DNA from: DASUPK01 sp963747425
Lineage (GTDB): Bacteria > Actinomycetota > Thermoleophilia > Solirubrobacterales > 70-9
Assembly (NCBI GenBank): GCA_963747425.1
Contig: CAVVFJ010000001.1
Location: 186,001-250,000 of the forward strand
Length of the DNA: 64,000 bases
Reading direction: 5' to 3'
This document shows positions 47,298 through 55,573 of this stretch, piece after piece; within the stretch, counting starts at the first letter, position 1, and each line of letters begins with the position of its first letter. The notes beneath the pieces are model-generated. The model had not been told where the DNA came from, made no database searches, and saw only the letters and a program-made list of their open reading frames with translations. A program made the position numbers and the translations under genes.

Positions 47298-47924
47298 CTA
47301 CTCCTGTCCCACCTCGAAGCGCGCGAAGCGGGCGATTCGGACGTTCTCGCCCGTCTTTGCGGCCAGCTCCGCTCTCAGGTCCTCGATCGTCTTGCCCTCG
47401 TACTTGTCTTCGTTGAAGTGCTGCTGGTCGAGGAGCACGATCTCCGATGCCCACTTCTTGAGTTGGCCATCGACGATCTTGGCCACGATGTCATCGGGCT
47501 TCCCATCCTCTTTCGCCTTCTCCTCGAGGATCCGGCGCTCGTTGGCGACGTCCTCCTCCGGAATGTCCTCGAGCGAGACGTGCTGCGGATTCATTGCGGC
47601 GATGTGGACGGCGACATCGCGGGCAAACTCCTTGAAGTCGTCGTTGAGCGCGACGAAGTCGGTTTCGCATTGCACCTCGACCAGGACGCCGATCCTCTGC
47701 TGCTTGCGCTCGCCGGTGCCACTCATGTGCGTGTACGCGGCTACGACGCCCTCGGCGGTGCCGCGGCCACTGCGCTTTGAGGCGGAGGCGGCGCCCTTCT
47801 TGCGGAGGATCTCGATCGCCTTCTGCTCGTCTCCCTCCGCCTCCTCGAGGGCGTTCTTGACGTCCACGATCGGAGCGCCGGTGCGCTCGCGAAGGGCCTT
47901 GACGTCCGCCGCCGTGACCGCCAT
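47298..47924 (-). CDS. tsf: Elongation factor Ts
   Basis: A 208-residue nucleotide exchange factor for EF-Tu. The N-terminal UBA-like segment (VKALRERTGAPIVDVKNALEEAEGD, KAIEILRKKG) and EVQCETDFVALNDDFKEFARDVAVHIAA are diagnostic. Only one core dimerisation subdomain follows, so this is the short form. It overlaps rpsB by one base (TGATG), which is the usual rpsB-tsf order. Confidence 0.96.
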   Translation of the reverse strand: MAVTAADVKALRERTGAPIVDVKNALEEAEGDEQKAIEILRKKGAASASKRSGRGTAEGVVAAYTHMSGTGERKQQRIGVLVEVQCETDFVALNDDFKEFARDVAVHIAAMNPQHVSLEDIPEEDVANERRILEEKAKEDGKPDDIVAKIVDGQLKKWASEIVLLDQQHFNEDKYEGKTIEDLRAELAAKTGENVRIARFARFEVGQE

Positions 47925-48979
47925 CAGGACTCACCTCCCCCCGGCGTCTGCGCGGGCTCTGGCTGATCGTCCGGCTGCGGCTGAGGCTGAGGCACCTCGA
48001 TCGCCGCCTCGCGGTTGGCCTCGGCGTCGGACCCCTGGGCGTCGTGGGGCTTCGAGTCCCCCTCCGGTTGCGGCTGCGGAATCTCCTCCGCGGCCTCGCG
48101 GTTTGCCTCGGTCTGCTTCGCCGCCGCCTGCGCCTTCGCATCCGCCTCAGCCTTGGCCTTCGCCTCCGCTTCGGCCTTCGCCTTCTCCTCGGCCTCTTGC
48201 TTCGCCTTCTCCTCGGCCTCACGGCGCTTGCGTTCCTCCTCCTCGCGGCGCTTGCGTTCCTCCTCCTCGGCGCGGCGCTTCTCCTCCGCTGCCCGCCACG
48301 CGGCGGCGGCGCCCTCGATCGAAGAGCCCAGCCCACCGATCACCAGCTCACAGGAGCGGATCGCGTCGTCGTTGCCCGGGATCACGTACTTCACAGGCCC
48401 TGGGTCGCAGTTGGAGTCGACCAGGCCGATGATCGGGATCTCGAGGCGCTCGGCCTCGCGCAGCGCGATCTCCTCGGTCTTCAGGTCGATGATCACCACC
48501 GCGTCGGGGATGCGCTGCATGTCCGCAACGCCGCCGAGGTTGTACTCGAGCTTGCGCAGCTCGGCCTCCATCGACATGCGCTCCTTGGTGGGCAGCAGAT
48601 CGAGGCGGCCGCCCTCCTTGAGCTCGCGCAGCTCGTGCAGACGCTGGATCCGCTTGCGGATCGTGTGGAAGTTGGTGAGCAGACCACCCAGCCAGCGCCG
48701 GTTGACGTACGGCATCTCGCAGCGCTCGGCCCATTCCTGCACCGAGTCCCGGGCCTGCTTCTTGGTCCCGACGAAGAGGATCACTCCGCCCTTCGCCGCG
48801 ACCTCGGTCACGAATTGCGTCGCCTGCTTGAGGAGCTCCTCCGTTTGGAGGAGATCGATGATGTGAATCCCTTCCCGCTCTCCGAAGATGAAGCGGCGCA
48901 TGCGCGGGTTCCAGCGCCGTGTCTGGTGGCCGAAATGGACTCCGGCCTCCAGCAGCTCCTTGATGCCTATGTCGGCCAT
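47924..48979 (-). CDS. rpsB: 30S ribosomal protein S2 with long C-terminal extension
   Basis: A 351-residue S2, about 100 residues longer than typical. The core (1-230) has GVHFGHQTRRWNPRMRRFIFGER, DLLQTEELL, YVNRRWLGGLLTNF, and VVIIDLKTEEIALREAERLEIPIIGLVDSNCDP. After residue 235 comes a highly charged helix (AAEEKRRAEEEERKRREEE, then alternating EKAKAEAEAK blocks), then an acidic Gln/Pro tail with two EANREAA repeats. The extension is low complexity and could form a single long alpha-helix extending from the ribosome. Confidence 0.95.
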   Translation of the reverse strand: MADIGIKELLEAGVHFGHQTRRWNPRMRRFIFGEREGIHIIDLLQTEELLKQATQFVTEVAAKGGVILFVGTKKQARDSVQEWAERCEMPYVNRRWLGGLLTNFHTIRKRIQRLHELRELKEGGRLDLLPTKERMSMEAELRKLEYNLGGVADMQRIPDAVVIIDLKTEEIALREAERLEIPIIGLVDSNCDPGPVKYVIPGNDDAIRSCELVIGGLGSSIEGAAAAWRAAEEKRRAEEEERKRREEEERKRREAEEKAKQEAEEKAKAEAEAKAKAEADAKAQAAAKQTEANREAAEEIPQPQPEGDSKPHDAQGSDAEANREAAIEVPQPQPQPDDQPEPAQTPGGGES

Positions 48980-49171
48980 CTGACCTTCCTATCGCTTGAT
49001 TTGTTCGATTGCCCCGTCACGGCTGCGGGAACCCGGGTGTGCGCGGGCAGCGTCCCGTGCCTTTCAGCGGGGGTTGGGGTGCAAAGTCCGCGGATTGTAG
49101 GCGCTGAGCGGCAACCGGCCCGTTTCGCGTGCCGGCGGACGACGATTGGCGCCCACCCACCTACTGAGCCA

Positions 49172-49576
49172 CTACTCCGACAGCCCGGCGGCTTCGAGGG
49201 CGTCGGCCTTCGATTGAAACCCGAGCGTCACGCGCACGACATGTCCCTCGCGCACCTCGTAGACGTCGAACTGGTGCGTGTCGATCACCATGCCGCTGCC
49301 CTTTCCCTGTCCGAGCCAATGGACAGCGCAAACCACGACGTCACCCCTGTCCATGTATTCATCGATATCGGCGCGGAATTCATCGAAGGCCTCCGTCCAA
49401 AGGGCCCACACCTCACGGATTGCAGCCCGGCCCTTGATAACGCTGGATTGATCGGGAGCGTTCGCCAAGTCCCGAAGCTCGGCATCTGGGGCAATGACTT
49501 CAAGGAAGGCATCGAGGTCGCCGTCATTGAAGGCGGCATTCCCCGCCCGCACGATCTCGATGTTCTCCTCCGACAT
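49172..49576 (-). CDS. SnoaL/NTF2-like protein
   Basis: A 134-residue NTF2-fold protein: MSEENIEIVRAGNAAFNDGDLDAFLEVIAPDAELRD is the standard beginning, with FRADIDEYMDRGDVVV, SGMVIDTHQFDVYEVREGHVVRVTLGF. Such proteins act as cyclases, hydratases or binding proteins; no function can be given. ATG at 49574-49576 chosen because it starts the family block; an upstream ATG adds 13 residues. It follows 58 bases before rluD, reading the same way. Confidence 0.85.
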   Translation of the reverse strand: MSEENIEIVRAGNAAFNDGDLDAFLEVIAPDAELRDLANAPDQSSVIKGRAAIREVWALWTEAFDEFRADIDEYMDRGDVVVCAVHWLGQGKGSGMVIDTHQFDVYEVREGHVVRVTLGFQSKADALEAAGLSE

Positions 49577-49634
49577 CGCCAACGCAGTATCTCGCCACGG
49601 AGCGCTGCTTTCCATGCAAAGCGGCCCTTGAGGG

Positions 49635-50321
49635 TCAGGTCTGCCTGAGGCCCGCACGCTCCAGTGCCGCACGCAGATCCTGGGGCAGCTCAGAGGAGAA
49701 CTCCATCTCGGCCCTCGTGCGCGGGTGCGTGAACCCGAGCCGCGAGGCGTGCAGGAACTGGCGCTTCAGCCCGTGGCGCCCGCGCGAGCCGTATTCGGGG
49801 TCTCCCGCGACGGGGTGGCCGATCGCCGCGAAGTGAACTCGGATCTGGTGCGTGCGACCGGTGTCGAGCCGAGCGTGCACGAGCGTGTCCTCCTGTAGGG
49901 CTTCGATCACCTCGAAATGCGTCCTGGCCTCGCGCGAGCCTGCCCCCTTGACCGCCCGCTTGGTCCGTCGCCGCCGATCGCGCCCCAGCGGAGCATCAAT
50001 GGTCCCCGTACGGCTCCCCAGACGACCCTCGACCAGGGCTGTGTACTCGCGGAGCACCTCCCGGGCCTTCACCATCCGCGCCAGCGCCCGATGCGACTCC
50101 TCGTTGCGCGCCACCAGCATCAATCCCGACGTGTCCTTGTCGAGGCGGTGGACGATTCCCGGCCTGCCCCCCTCGCCCCCGCCGGCGATGCCCTCGAGCA
50201 GGTCGACCAGCGTCTCGCCCTTGTGCGAGGGGGCCGAGTGGACGACCAGACCGGCGGGCTTCTCGATCACGGCCAGGTCCTGGTCGAGGTGGACGATCAG
50301 CCGCTCGGCCTCGGGCCTCAC
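49635..50321 (-). CDS. Pseudouridine synthase, RluA/RluD family (no S4 domain)
   Basis: A 228-residue rRNA or tRNA pseudouridine synthase. The catalytic Asp is in GIVHRLDKDTSGLMLVARN. LDTGRTHQIRVHFAAIGHPVAGDPEYG and LKRQFLHASRLGF are conserved. The usual N-terminal S4 RNA-binding domain is missing: GTG at 50319-50321 overlaps the lspA stop as GTGA. It lies in an lspA-rluD order, as in many bacteria. The exact target uridine is unknown. Confidence 0.9.
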   Translation of the reverse strand: MRPEAERLIVHLDQDLAVIEKPAGLVVHSAPSHKGETLVDLLEGIAGGGEGGRPGIVHRLDKDTSGLMLVARNEESHRALARMVKAREVLREYTALVEGRLGSRTGTIDAPLGRDRRRRTKRAVKGAGSREARTHFEVIEALQEDTLVHARLDTGRTHQIRVHFAAIGHPVAGDPEYGSRGRHGLKRQFLHASRLGFTHPRTRAEMEFSSELPQDLRAALERAGLRQT

Positions 50322-50830
50322 GATCCCTCCCGCCGCCCCTCCGAGCGCTCGACGTCGAACAGCAGCAGCAGCACGCCCACGACGATGCAGACGTCCGCCA
50401 GGTTGAAGGTGGGCCAGAGCGGCAGGTCGATGAAGTCGGTGACGGCGCCCTCGCGCACCCGGTCGGCCAGGTTCCCAAGCGCTCCGCCGAGCAGCAGCGC
50501 CGCCGGCAGCCAGACCAGCCAGCCGCTCCGGCCCCTGGTGGCGAGGAAGACCAGGAAGCCGACGAGCAGGACGATCGTGGCGGCGATGAAGACGGCGGAG
50601 ATGTCCCCACCCAGGCCGAAGGCGACGCCCTGGTTGCGGACGTTCTCCAGGTGGAGGAAGGGAAGCACCTCGATCCGGTCGCCGCGCGAGACCAGCGAGG
50701 TGGCGAGCGCCTTCGTCCCCTGATCCACCGCAACGATCACGCCGCACGCCGCGAGCGCAGGGACTATCAAACGGGTCGCTGCTCGGCTTCGCCTGCGGAG
50801 CGCCCTCGCATCATCCAGCGAGGGCCTCAA
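50318..50830 (-). CDS. lspA: Lipoprotein signal peptidase II
   Basis: A 170-residue four-span aspartyl protease. VAVDQGTKAL, FLHLENVRNQGVAFGL, GGALGNLADRVREGAVTDFIDL and FNLADVCIVVG hold the catalytic Asp pair (GNLADR, FNLADV). The listed TTG overlaps the yggT stop. About 15 N-terminal residues (DDARALRRRSRAATR) are encoded by the dispersed hairpin repeat, and a TTG inside the repeat edge (residue 22) would start the protein right at the conserved block, which fits the usual LspA length better. The lipoprotein cyclophilin at 1.6 kb is a likely substrate. Confidence 0.92.
   Translation of the reverse strand: MRPSLDDARALRRRSRAATRLIVPALAACGVIVAVDQGTKALATSLVSRGDRIEVLPFLHLENVRNQGVAFGLGGDISAVFIAATIVLLVGFLVFLATRGRSGWLVWLPAALLLGGALGNLADRVREGAVTDFIDLPLWPTFNLADVCIVVGVLLLLFDVERSEGRREGS
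50764..50809 (-). repeat. Dispersed hairpin element, copy 3
   Basis: On the minus strand: GCGAGGGCGCTCCGCAGGC, GAA, GCCGAGCAGCGACCC, GTTTGATAG. The apical GGC/GCC stem with GAA loop and the outer GGG/CCC are kept; the middle is altered and pairs less regularly than in copies 1, 2 and 4. It lies at the 5' end of lspA in the same orientation as the gene. Its TTTGATAG edge contains a possible TTG start. Confidence 0.7.
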
Positions 50831-51132
50831 CCGTGGATCAGCGATACGACCACCCGCCCGACGATGGTGAGGATGATGATCGCGAGGATCGGGCTGATGT
50901 CAATTCCCATCCCGCCGACACCGAGCGGCGGGATCACCCGCCGGAAGATGTTCAGATAGGGGTCGACGACCTGATGGACGAAGTCGACGGTCGCGCGCAG
51001 CCACGGGTAGTAGGGCATGCGGGGGATCCAGGAGAGCAGGATCCGGATGAAGATCAGGATGAAGTAGACGAGGAAGAGCGCACCGACGTAGTTGGCGACG
51101 TCGATGCGCGTGATCGCCAGCAGCGGGCTCAC
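50827..51132 (-). CDS. YggT family membrane protein
   Basis: A 101-residue, two-span protein: VYFILIFIRILLSWIPRMP and FRRVIPPLGVGGMGIDISPILAIIIL are the YggT signature segments. The family is linked to cell division and osmotic tolerance in other bacteria and plastids and is often found near sepF and proC, as here. It overlaps proC by four bases and lspA by four bases, so all are one transcript. Confidence 0.9.
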   Translation of the reverse strand: MSPLLAITRIDVANYVGALFLVYFILIFIRILLSWIPRMPYYPWLRATVDFVHQVVDPYLNIFRRVIPPLGVGGMGIDISPILAIIILTIVGRVVVSLIHG

Positions 51133-51908
51133 TTCCGGACCTTCTCCAGGGAGGCATCGACCGCCGCGTCGAGCGTCTCCTGGATCTTGCGCTCCTCCAG
51201 TGCGTTCAGACCGGCCTCGGTCATCCCTCCGGGCGAGGCGACGGCCCGCTTCAGGGCCGCGGGCTCGTGCAGCTCGAGCAGCCCGCCGGTCGCGCTCATC
51301 GCCCCCGACACCATGCGCAGCGCCTGGTCGGCGGTGAGGCCCTCCCTGACGCCCGCCTCGACGAGCACCTCCGCCATCAGGGCGAGGTAGCCCGGCGAGC
51401 AGCCCATGATCGCCGTGGCGGCGTCGATCAGATCCTCGTCGAGCTCGATCACGTCGCCCAGCAGCCCGAGCAGCTTCTCGATTCGCCCTCGCTCGGTGTC
51501 ACCGAGCCGCTCCCCGTGGACGACGCAGAGGACGGCCTGGCGGAGCTGCGCGCCGAGGTTTGGCATCACCCGCACGAGATCGATGCCCGGCAGCGCCTCG
51601 TGCAGGGTCTTGAGGGGTGTACCCGCAAGGATCGAGAGGACGGGCGTACCCGCCTGAACGAGATCCGGCGCCACCTCATCCAAGACGTTCGGCTTGACGG
51701 CGAGCACCACCAGGTCGGAGTTGTCCGCCAGCGCGAGGTTGCCCTCGAAGGCCTTGCCGCCGACCTCCTTCGCAAGGGCGCTGGCCCTGGTGTGGTCCGC
51801 GTCGGCGAAGAGCATCTCCTCGGGAGCGCCGGGCTCGCTCCGTGCAGCCGACCAGCCCCTGGCGAGGCCGCCAGCCATGTTTCCCGAGCCTACGAAGCCG
51901 ACCTTCAT
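51129..51908 (-). CDS. proC: Pyrroline-5-carboxylate reductase
   Basis: A 259-residue enzyme that makes proline from pyrroline-5-carboxylate using NAD(P)H. VGFVGSGNMAGGL (dinucleotide site), VVLAVKPNVLDEV, VRVMPNLGAQLRQAV and the C-terminal helix bundle with ASPGGMTEAGLNALEE are diagnostic. ATG at 51906-51908 chosen so the Rossmann motif is near the N-terminus. First gene of the proC-yggT-lspA-rluD unit. Confidence 0.95.
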   Translation of the reverse strand: MKVGFVGSGNMAGGLARGWSAARSEPGAPEEMLFADADHTRASALAKEVGGKAFEGNLALADNSDLVVLAVKPNVLDEVAPDLVQAGTPVLSILAGTPLKTLHEALPGIDLVRVMPNLGAQLRQAVLCVVHGERLGDTERGRIEKLLGLLGDVIELDEDLIDAATAIMGCSPGYLALMAEVLVEAGVREGLTADQALRMVSGAMSATGGLLELHEPAALKRAVASPGGMTEAGLNALEERKIQETLDAAVDASLEKVRK

Positions 51909-52021
51909 GCTCGGAACTCTATTCGGAGGCCTCAACCCCGCCGAGGCCCCCGCCCGGATCTCTCACAGCACTCTTACCGCCGCCACAGCTTGCGCTGAGA
52001 ATCAACTGATCTGATCAGGGC

Positions 52022-52396
52022 ATGGCAGAGCACAGCCCGCGGACTGCGACGCACCTCGTCTCAGTACGACGCCGTCACGGCCAGGTGCTGGTCGCCATCG
52101 TTACGGTCGCGATTGCCGGCACCGTGGCGGCGGGTGGACCTCCACCTCCGCCGGCGCTGCCGGCCGAGCGCGTGCGAGTCTTTCGCAGCCGGGCCACCGG
52201 TCCGGCCGTCGTCAGCGCCCCGATTCGCGCGATCCGACGCTGGCTGCGGCTGTGCTTGGCGCCTCCTGCGATCAGGAGGACGCCGGAGAGCCGGTCTGAC
52301 ACGCCGGCCCTGCCGACCGTGGGACGTCCGCGCGACGGTCCCAGCCCGGGGCCGCCTGGGCCGCGGCATCAGGACGCGGCCACGGGTGGCCGCTAG
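52022..52396 (+). CDS. Possible small Arg/Pro-rich protein with one membrane segment
   Basis: A 124-residue frame with a possible transmembrane or signal helix at about 22-37 (VLVAIVTVAIAGTVAAGG), followed by an arginine- and proline-rich region without recognisable motifs. The frame would end in CTAG shared with sepF, as seen for five other convergent pairs here, which speaks for a real gene. Codon composition and the weak start speak against it. Otherwise the 113-base gap before it and this stretch hold no gene. Confidence 0.35.
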   Translation: MAEHSPRTATHLVSVRRRHGQVLVAIVTVAIAGTVAAGGPPPPPALPAERVRVFRSRATGPAVVSAPIRAIRRWLRLCLAPPAIRRTPESRSDTPALPTVGRPRDGPSPGPPGPRHQDAATGGR

Positions 52397-52983
52397 GACT
52401 GGTTGAAGAAGCCGCCCTCCAGCAGGCGGGCCTTCTCCTCGGCGGAGACCTCGACGTTCTCGGGCGTCAGCAGGAAGATGCCCTGCGAGATCCGCTGCAT
52501 GCCGCCGCCGAGGGCATAGGTCATGCCGGAGGAGAAGTCGATCAGCCGCTTGGAGAGCTCGCGGTCGGTCGACTGCAGGTTGATGATCACCGGCTTCGAG
52601 CGCTTGAACTCGTCGGCGACCTGCTGAGCGTCATTGAAGCTTCTCGGGGTGACGACGTGCATGGATGCGACGCCACCGCCGTTTCCGGCGGGCGCGCGGC
52701 GGCGGCCCCTGCGGGGCTGGGGCTCCTCCGCGGTGTCGTCAACGGCGCGAATGCGGCCGCGGCGAGGCGCGGGCTCCTCGTCGCCGAAGATGTCGTCGAT
52801 GTCCTCCTCGCGTCCGCGGCCGCGCCTGGCGCTGCGGACCGGCTCGCGCGGCGCGGCGGCCGTCTGGTCGAGCGCCATCTCGCTGCCCGTGTCGCCCTCG
52901 TCGTACTCGCCCTCCTCGATGTAGTCACCCTCAACGAGGCCGAAGTACTCGAGCGCGCGTCTCCATGTGTCCCTAATCGCCAT
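52393..52983 (-). CDS. sepF: Cell division protein SepF
   Basis: A 196-residue protein that tethers FtsZ to the membrane. The N-terminus (WRRALEYFGLVEGDYIEEGEYDE) contains the membrane-binding helix. A disordered Arg/Glu/Ala-rich linker spans about 35-115, and the C-terminal SepF domain has VVTPRSFNDAQQVADEFKRSKPVIINLQSTD, DFSSGMTYALGGGMQRISQGIFLLTP. It lies upstream of proC-yggT and downstream of yggS, as in the usual division cluster, but ftsZ is not in this window. Confidence 0.94.
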   Translation of the reverse strand: MAIRDTWRRALEYFGLVEGDYIEEGEYDEGDTGSEMALDQTAAAPREPVRSARRGRGREEDIDDIFGDEEPAPRRGRIRAVDDTAEEPQPRRGRRRAPAGNGGGVASMHVVTPRSFNDAQQVADEFKRSKPVIINLQSTDRELSKRLIDFSSGMTYALGGGMQRISQGIFLLTPENVEVSAEEKARLLEGGFFNQS

Positions 52984-53036
52984 CTCGGCTCAGATTCGGC
53001 TTGACGGACGTTATTCCTCCAGCCCGTGTTAACCGA

Positions 53037-53669
53037 TTATGCCCAAAGAACCGAGCCCAGGCGGATGATCGTTGCCCCCTCCTCCACCGCGACCGGCCAA
53101 TCCTGGCTCGTCCCCATCGAGATGCGCTCCAGTCCGCGCTCTGATGCCAGCTCGGCCAGGCGGGCGAAATACGGCCGCGACGCCTCCGGGTCGTCGGTGA
53201 ACGGCGGCATCGTCATCAGCCCCGAGACCTTGACCGGGCAGCGCTCGATGAACTCGTCCAGTGCCGCTGGGTCGATTCCGCCCTTCTCATCCTCGCCGGA
53301 GAGGTTGACCTCCACCAGGACCTCGGTGTCGGGTCCGCCGTGGCGGCCCAGCTGCTCCAGCACCGAGTCCGATGCCACCGAATGGATCAGGCGAACCAGC
53401 GGCAGGATGCGCTTGAGCTTGCGGCTTTGCAGGTTCCCGATGAAGTCCCAGCTGAACCGGTCCCCCCAGCGCCCCCGCTTCTCCTCGAGGTCCTGAAGGC
53501 GGTTCTCGCCGACGAGGGTTATGCCGGCATCGGCGAGGGCCCCCATGTCCTCGATCCGTATGTATTTGGTTGCGGCGAGGATCTCGACGTCGGGCCCGGC
53601 CTGCTCGCGGATCCGCTCCAGGTTCGCGCGGACGCGGCCGGGGTCGAGGTCTGTGACCGGCTCCACCAC
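53037..53669 (-). CDS. PLP homeostasis protein, YggS/PROSC family
   Basis: A 210-residue single-domain TIM barrel that binds pyridoxal phosphate and regulates its level. The PLP lysine is in LAATKYIRIEDM; GENRLQDLEEKRG, WDFIGNLQSRKLKRIL, EVLVEVNLSGEDEKGGI, GLMTMPPF and SMGTSQDWPVAVEEGATIIRLGSVLW follow the family. Two adjacent GTG codons at 53667-53669 and 53664-53666 are both possible starts. Two bases follow the pgeF stop. Its stop is 53 bases before sepF. Confidence 0.93.
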   Translation of the reverse strand: MVEPVTDLDPGRVRANLERIREQAGPDVEILAATKYIRIEDMGALADAGITLVGENRLQDLEEKRGRWGDRFSWDFIGNLQSRKLKRILPLVRLIHSVASDSVLEQLGRHGGPDTEVLVEVNLSGEDEKGGIDPAALDEFIERCPVKVSGLMTMPPFTDDPEASRPYFARLAELASERGLERISMGTSQDWPVAVEEGATIIRLGSVLWA

Positions 53670-53671
53670 GG

Positions 53672-54406
53672 CTACTGCAACCAGGCCAGACCGGCCTGGC
53701 GCCCGGTGCGCTCGCCGTCCCGGCGATGGGAATAGAAGAGCTCCGGGGTGCACTTCGTGCAGATGCCCGACGACTCCGTGGCGGTTACTCCCGCACGCTC
53801 CAGCAGGGCCGTGGCCACCAGCGGCAGGTCGAGCATCCGCCCCTGCGCGACGCCGTCGAGCTCGGCGAACTCGGAGAGCACCTCCTCCCCCACCTCGTAG
53901 CAACACGGTCCGATCCCGGGTCCGACCGCGGCGGCGTTAGCTTCGACCGCCTCTGCCGTCTTGGCCACGATCCCCCCGGCGAGGCCGCGCCAGCCGCAGT
54001 GCGCCATAGCCACGCCTCGGGGCCCCGCCATCGCGACGGGAAGGCAGTCGGCGACCATGACCAGCGGGGTCAGCTCGGCACGGGCCGTGGCATGAGCGTC
54101 GACCTCATCCGGGCTGCGCACCACATCGGCGTAGACGCGGGGGTCCTGTCGCTGCTCATGGCGACGAAGCTTCGCACCATGGACCTGGCGTCCCATCACG
54201 ACCCCCTCGGGCTCGCGCCCGAGCGCCGAGGTGAGCTTCAGCCGGTTCTCTCGCACGCTGTCGAGCTCGTCGCCGGTGAGGATCGCCACGTTGAGCGCCT
54301 CGTACGGCGCCTCGCTCACTCCCCCGACCCTGGTCGAGAAGGCCGCCCTGGCGCCGGGCAACTCAGCCTCGAGCCAGCGAACGCCGTCTCGCTCGCGCCA
54401 TTCCAT
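53672..54406 (-). CDS. pgeF: Peptidoglycan editing factor (laccase-domain) PgeF/YfiH
   Basis: A 244-residue protein of the YfiH/DUF152 family. In E. coli it removes wrongly inserted serine residues from wall precursors; older annotation is polyphenol oxidase. The metal site is visible in VHGAKLRR, ADCLPVAMAGPRGVAMAHCGWRGLAGGI (Cys and His) and GIGPCCYEVGEEV. FYSHRRDGERTGRQAGL ends the protein as usual. The yggS-pgeF-sepF neighbourhood is the typical division context. Confidence 0.93.
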   Translation of the reverse strand: MEWRERDGVRWLEAELPGARAAFSTRVGGVSEAPYEALNVAILTGDELDSVRENRLKLTSALGREPEGVVMGRQVHGAKLRRHEQRQDPRVYADVVRSPDEVDAHATARAELTPLVMVADCLPVAMAGPRGVAMAHCGWRGLAGGIVAKTAEAVEANAAAVGPGIGPCCYEVGEEVLSEFAELDGVAQGRMLDLPLVATALLERAGVTATESSGICTKCTPELFYSHRRDGERTGRQAGLAWLQ

Positions 54407-54436
54407 GGCGGGCAGGCTAGATCAGGCCCACTGGAT

Positions 54437-55570
54437 CTAGTCCTCTGGAATCTCGCCGCGGGCGGCCGCGAATGCGATCCGGAACTCCTCGTCGCGCCCT
54501 GACAGCTCGCCGTCGAGCTTGCCGGAGAGGGCGGCCTCGAGGCCGCGGCCGATCGCCGGTCCCTCCGGGATTCCGTCCGCGATCAGATCCTCGCCGGTGA
54601 TCTCCAGCCGGACGTGCCGCCACTCCTCCGCGTAGCTGTCGAGCCATTCGGCCCCGAGGGCCCGAGCCACGAGAAGCTGGGCCGGGTCCCACGGCTCCGC
54701 CAGCCGGACGCCGTCCGACGGTCTCTCCGGCGTGGCGGAGGCCAGCTCGCGGATCTGGGGCAACGGCCGTACGATCGCGAGCTCCACCGCAAGCTCCCGG
54801 TCGGCCCAGCCCAACCATGGCGGAGTGGAAGCCAGCCTCGCCACCTCGGCCACCCGCCCGGGCGCCTCCGGATCGAGGGCAGGCACGAGCTCCCAGTCGA
54901 CGATCAGCCCGAGCGCCTTCGCCGGATCCTCCTCGGCGGCGATCCTGCGCAGCTCGCCCCGGACCCGGTCGCCGGAGACCGTGGAGAGATCCGCCGCGGC
55001 CAGCAAGCGGGCGGTGCCCGGTTCCAGCCCGAACCCGAATCGAGCCGCATAGCGGGCCGCGCGCAGGGCCCGGGTCGGGTCGTCGATGAAGGACCGGTCG
55101 TGCAGCACACGGAGCATTCCGGCCCGGAGGTCGTCGAGCCCACCGTGCGGATCGAGCAGCCCCCCTTCACCGGCGAGTGGAAACGCCATCGCGTTGACCG
55201 TGAAGTCCCGGCGCGCGAGGTCGTCGGCGATCGGCGCCGGCCGGACCTCCGGCAGCGCGCCGGGTTGCGGGTAGCTCTCAGAGCGCGTCCGGGCGACGTC
55301 GATCTTGAGCTGTCCGAGCTCGAGCCTGCCGGTCAGGAAAAGCCCCTCTCGCTCGATCTCGAAGCCGGGAGCGCCGGCGAGCGCCTCGAGATCGCCTTCG
55401 ATCGCAAGGTCGAGGTCCACGCCCTCGACCCCCAACAGCAGATCGCGGACCGCTCCCCCGACCAGATAGGCGGGCACGATCTCGGCGATGCCTCGCAGCG
55501 CCTCGATGCCCGGCAGGGCTTCGACGAGTTCGGGCAGATGGGCTGGATTGATCTGCGATGAACCGGGCAT
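54437..55570 (-). CDS. CCA-adding/poly(A) polymerase-type tRNA nucleotidyltransferase
   Basis: A 377-residue class II nucleotidyltransferase. YLVGGAVRDLLLGVEGVDLDLAIEGDLE holds the catalytic Asp pair, RRDFTVNAMAFPL the next motif, and DPTRALRAARYAARFGF the RNA-binding helix. The 3' part is helical, without a clear HD domain. It adds CCA or part of it to tRNA. The start is divergent from the PQQ-repeat gene by three bases, so its promoter lies within or near that gene's start. Confidence 0.9.
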   Translation of the reverse strand: MPGSSQINPAHLPELVEALPGIEALRGIAEIVPAYLVGGAVRDLLLGVEGVDLDLAIEGDLEALAGAPGFEIEREGLFLTGRLELGQLKIDVARTRSESYPQPGALPEVRPAPIADDLARRDFTVNAMAFPLAGEGGLLDPHGGLDDLRAGMLRVLHDRSFIDDPTRALRAARYAARFGFGLEPGTARLLAAADLSTVSGDRVRGELRRIAAEEDPAKALGLIVDWELVPALDPEAPGRVAEVARLASTPPWLGWADRELAVELAIVRPLPQIRELASATPERPSDGVRLAEPWDPAQLLVARALGAEWLDSYAEEWRHVRLEITGEDLIADGIPEGPAIGRGLEAALSGKLDGELSGRDEEFRIAFAAARGEIPED

Positions 55571-55573
55571 TAG

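Noticed and set aside
48980..49171. Possible rpsB leader RNA
   Set aside because: A 190-base GC-rich gap is present, but no conserved leader motif or convincing hairpin with a T run was recognised.
52061..52369. Minus-strand frame of 102 codons
   Set aside because: Extremely arginine-rich shadow of the plus-strand frame with no start signal.
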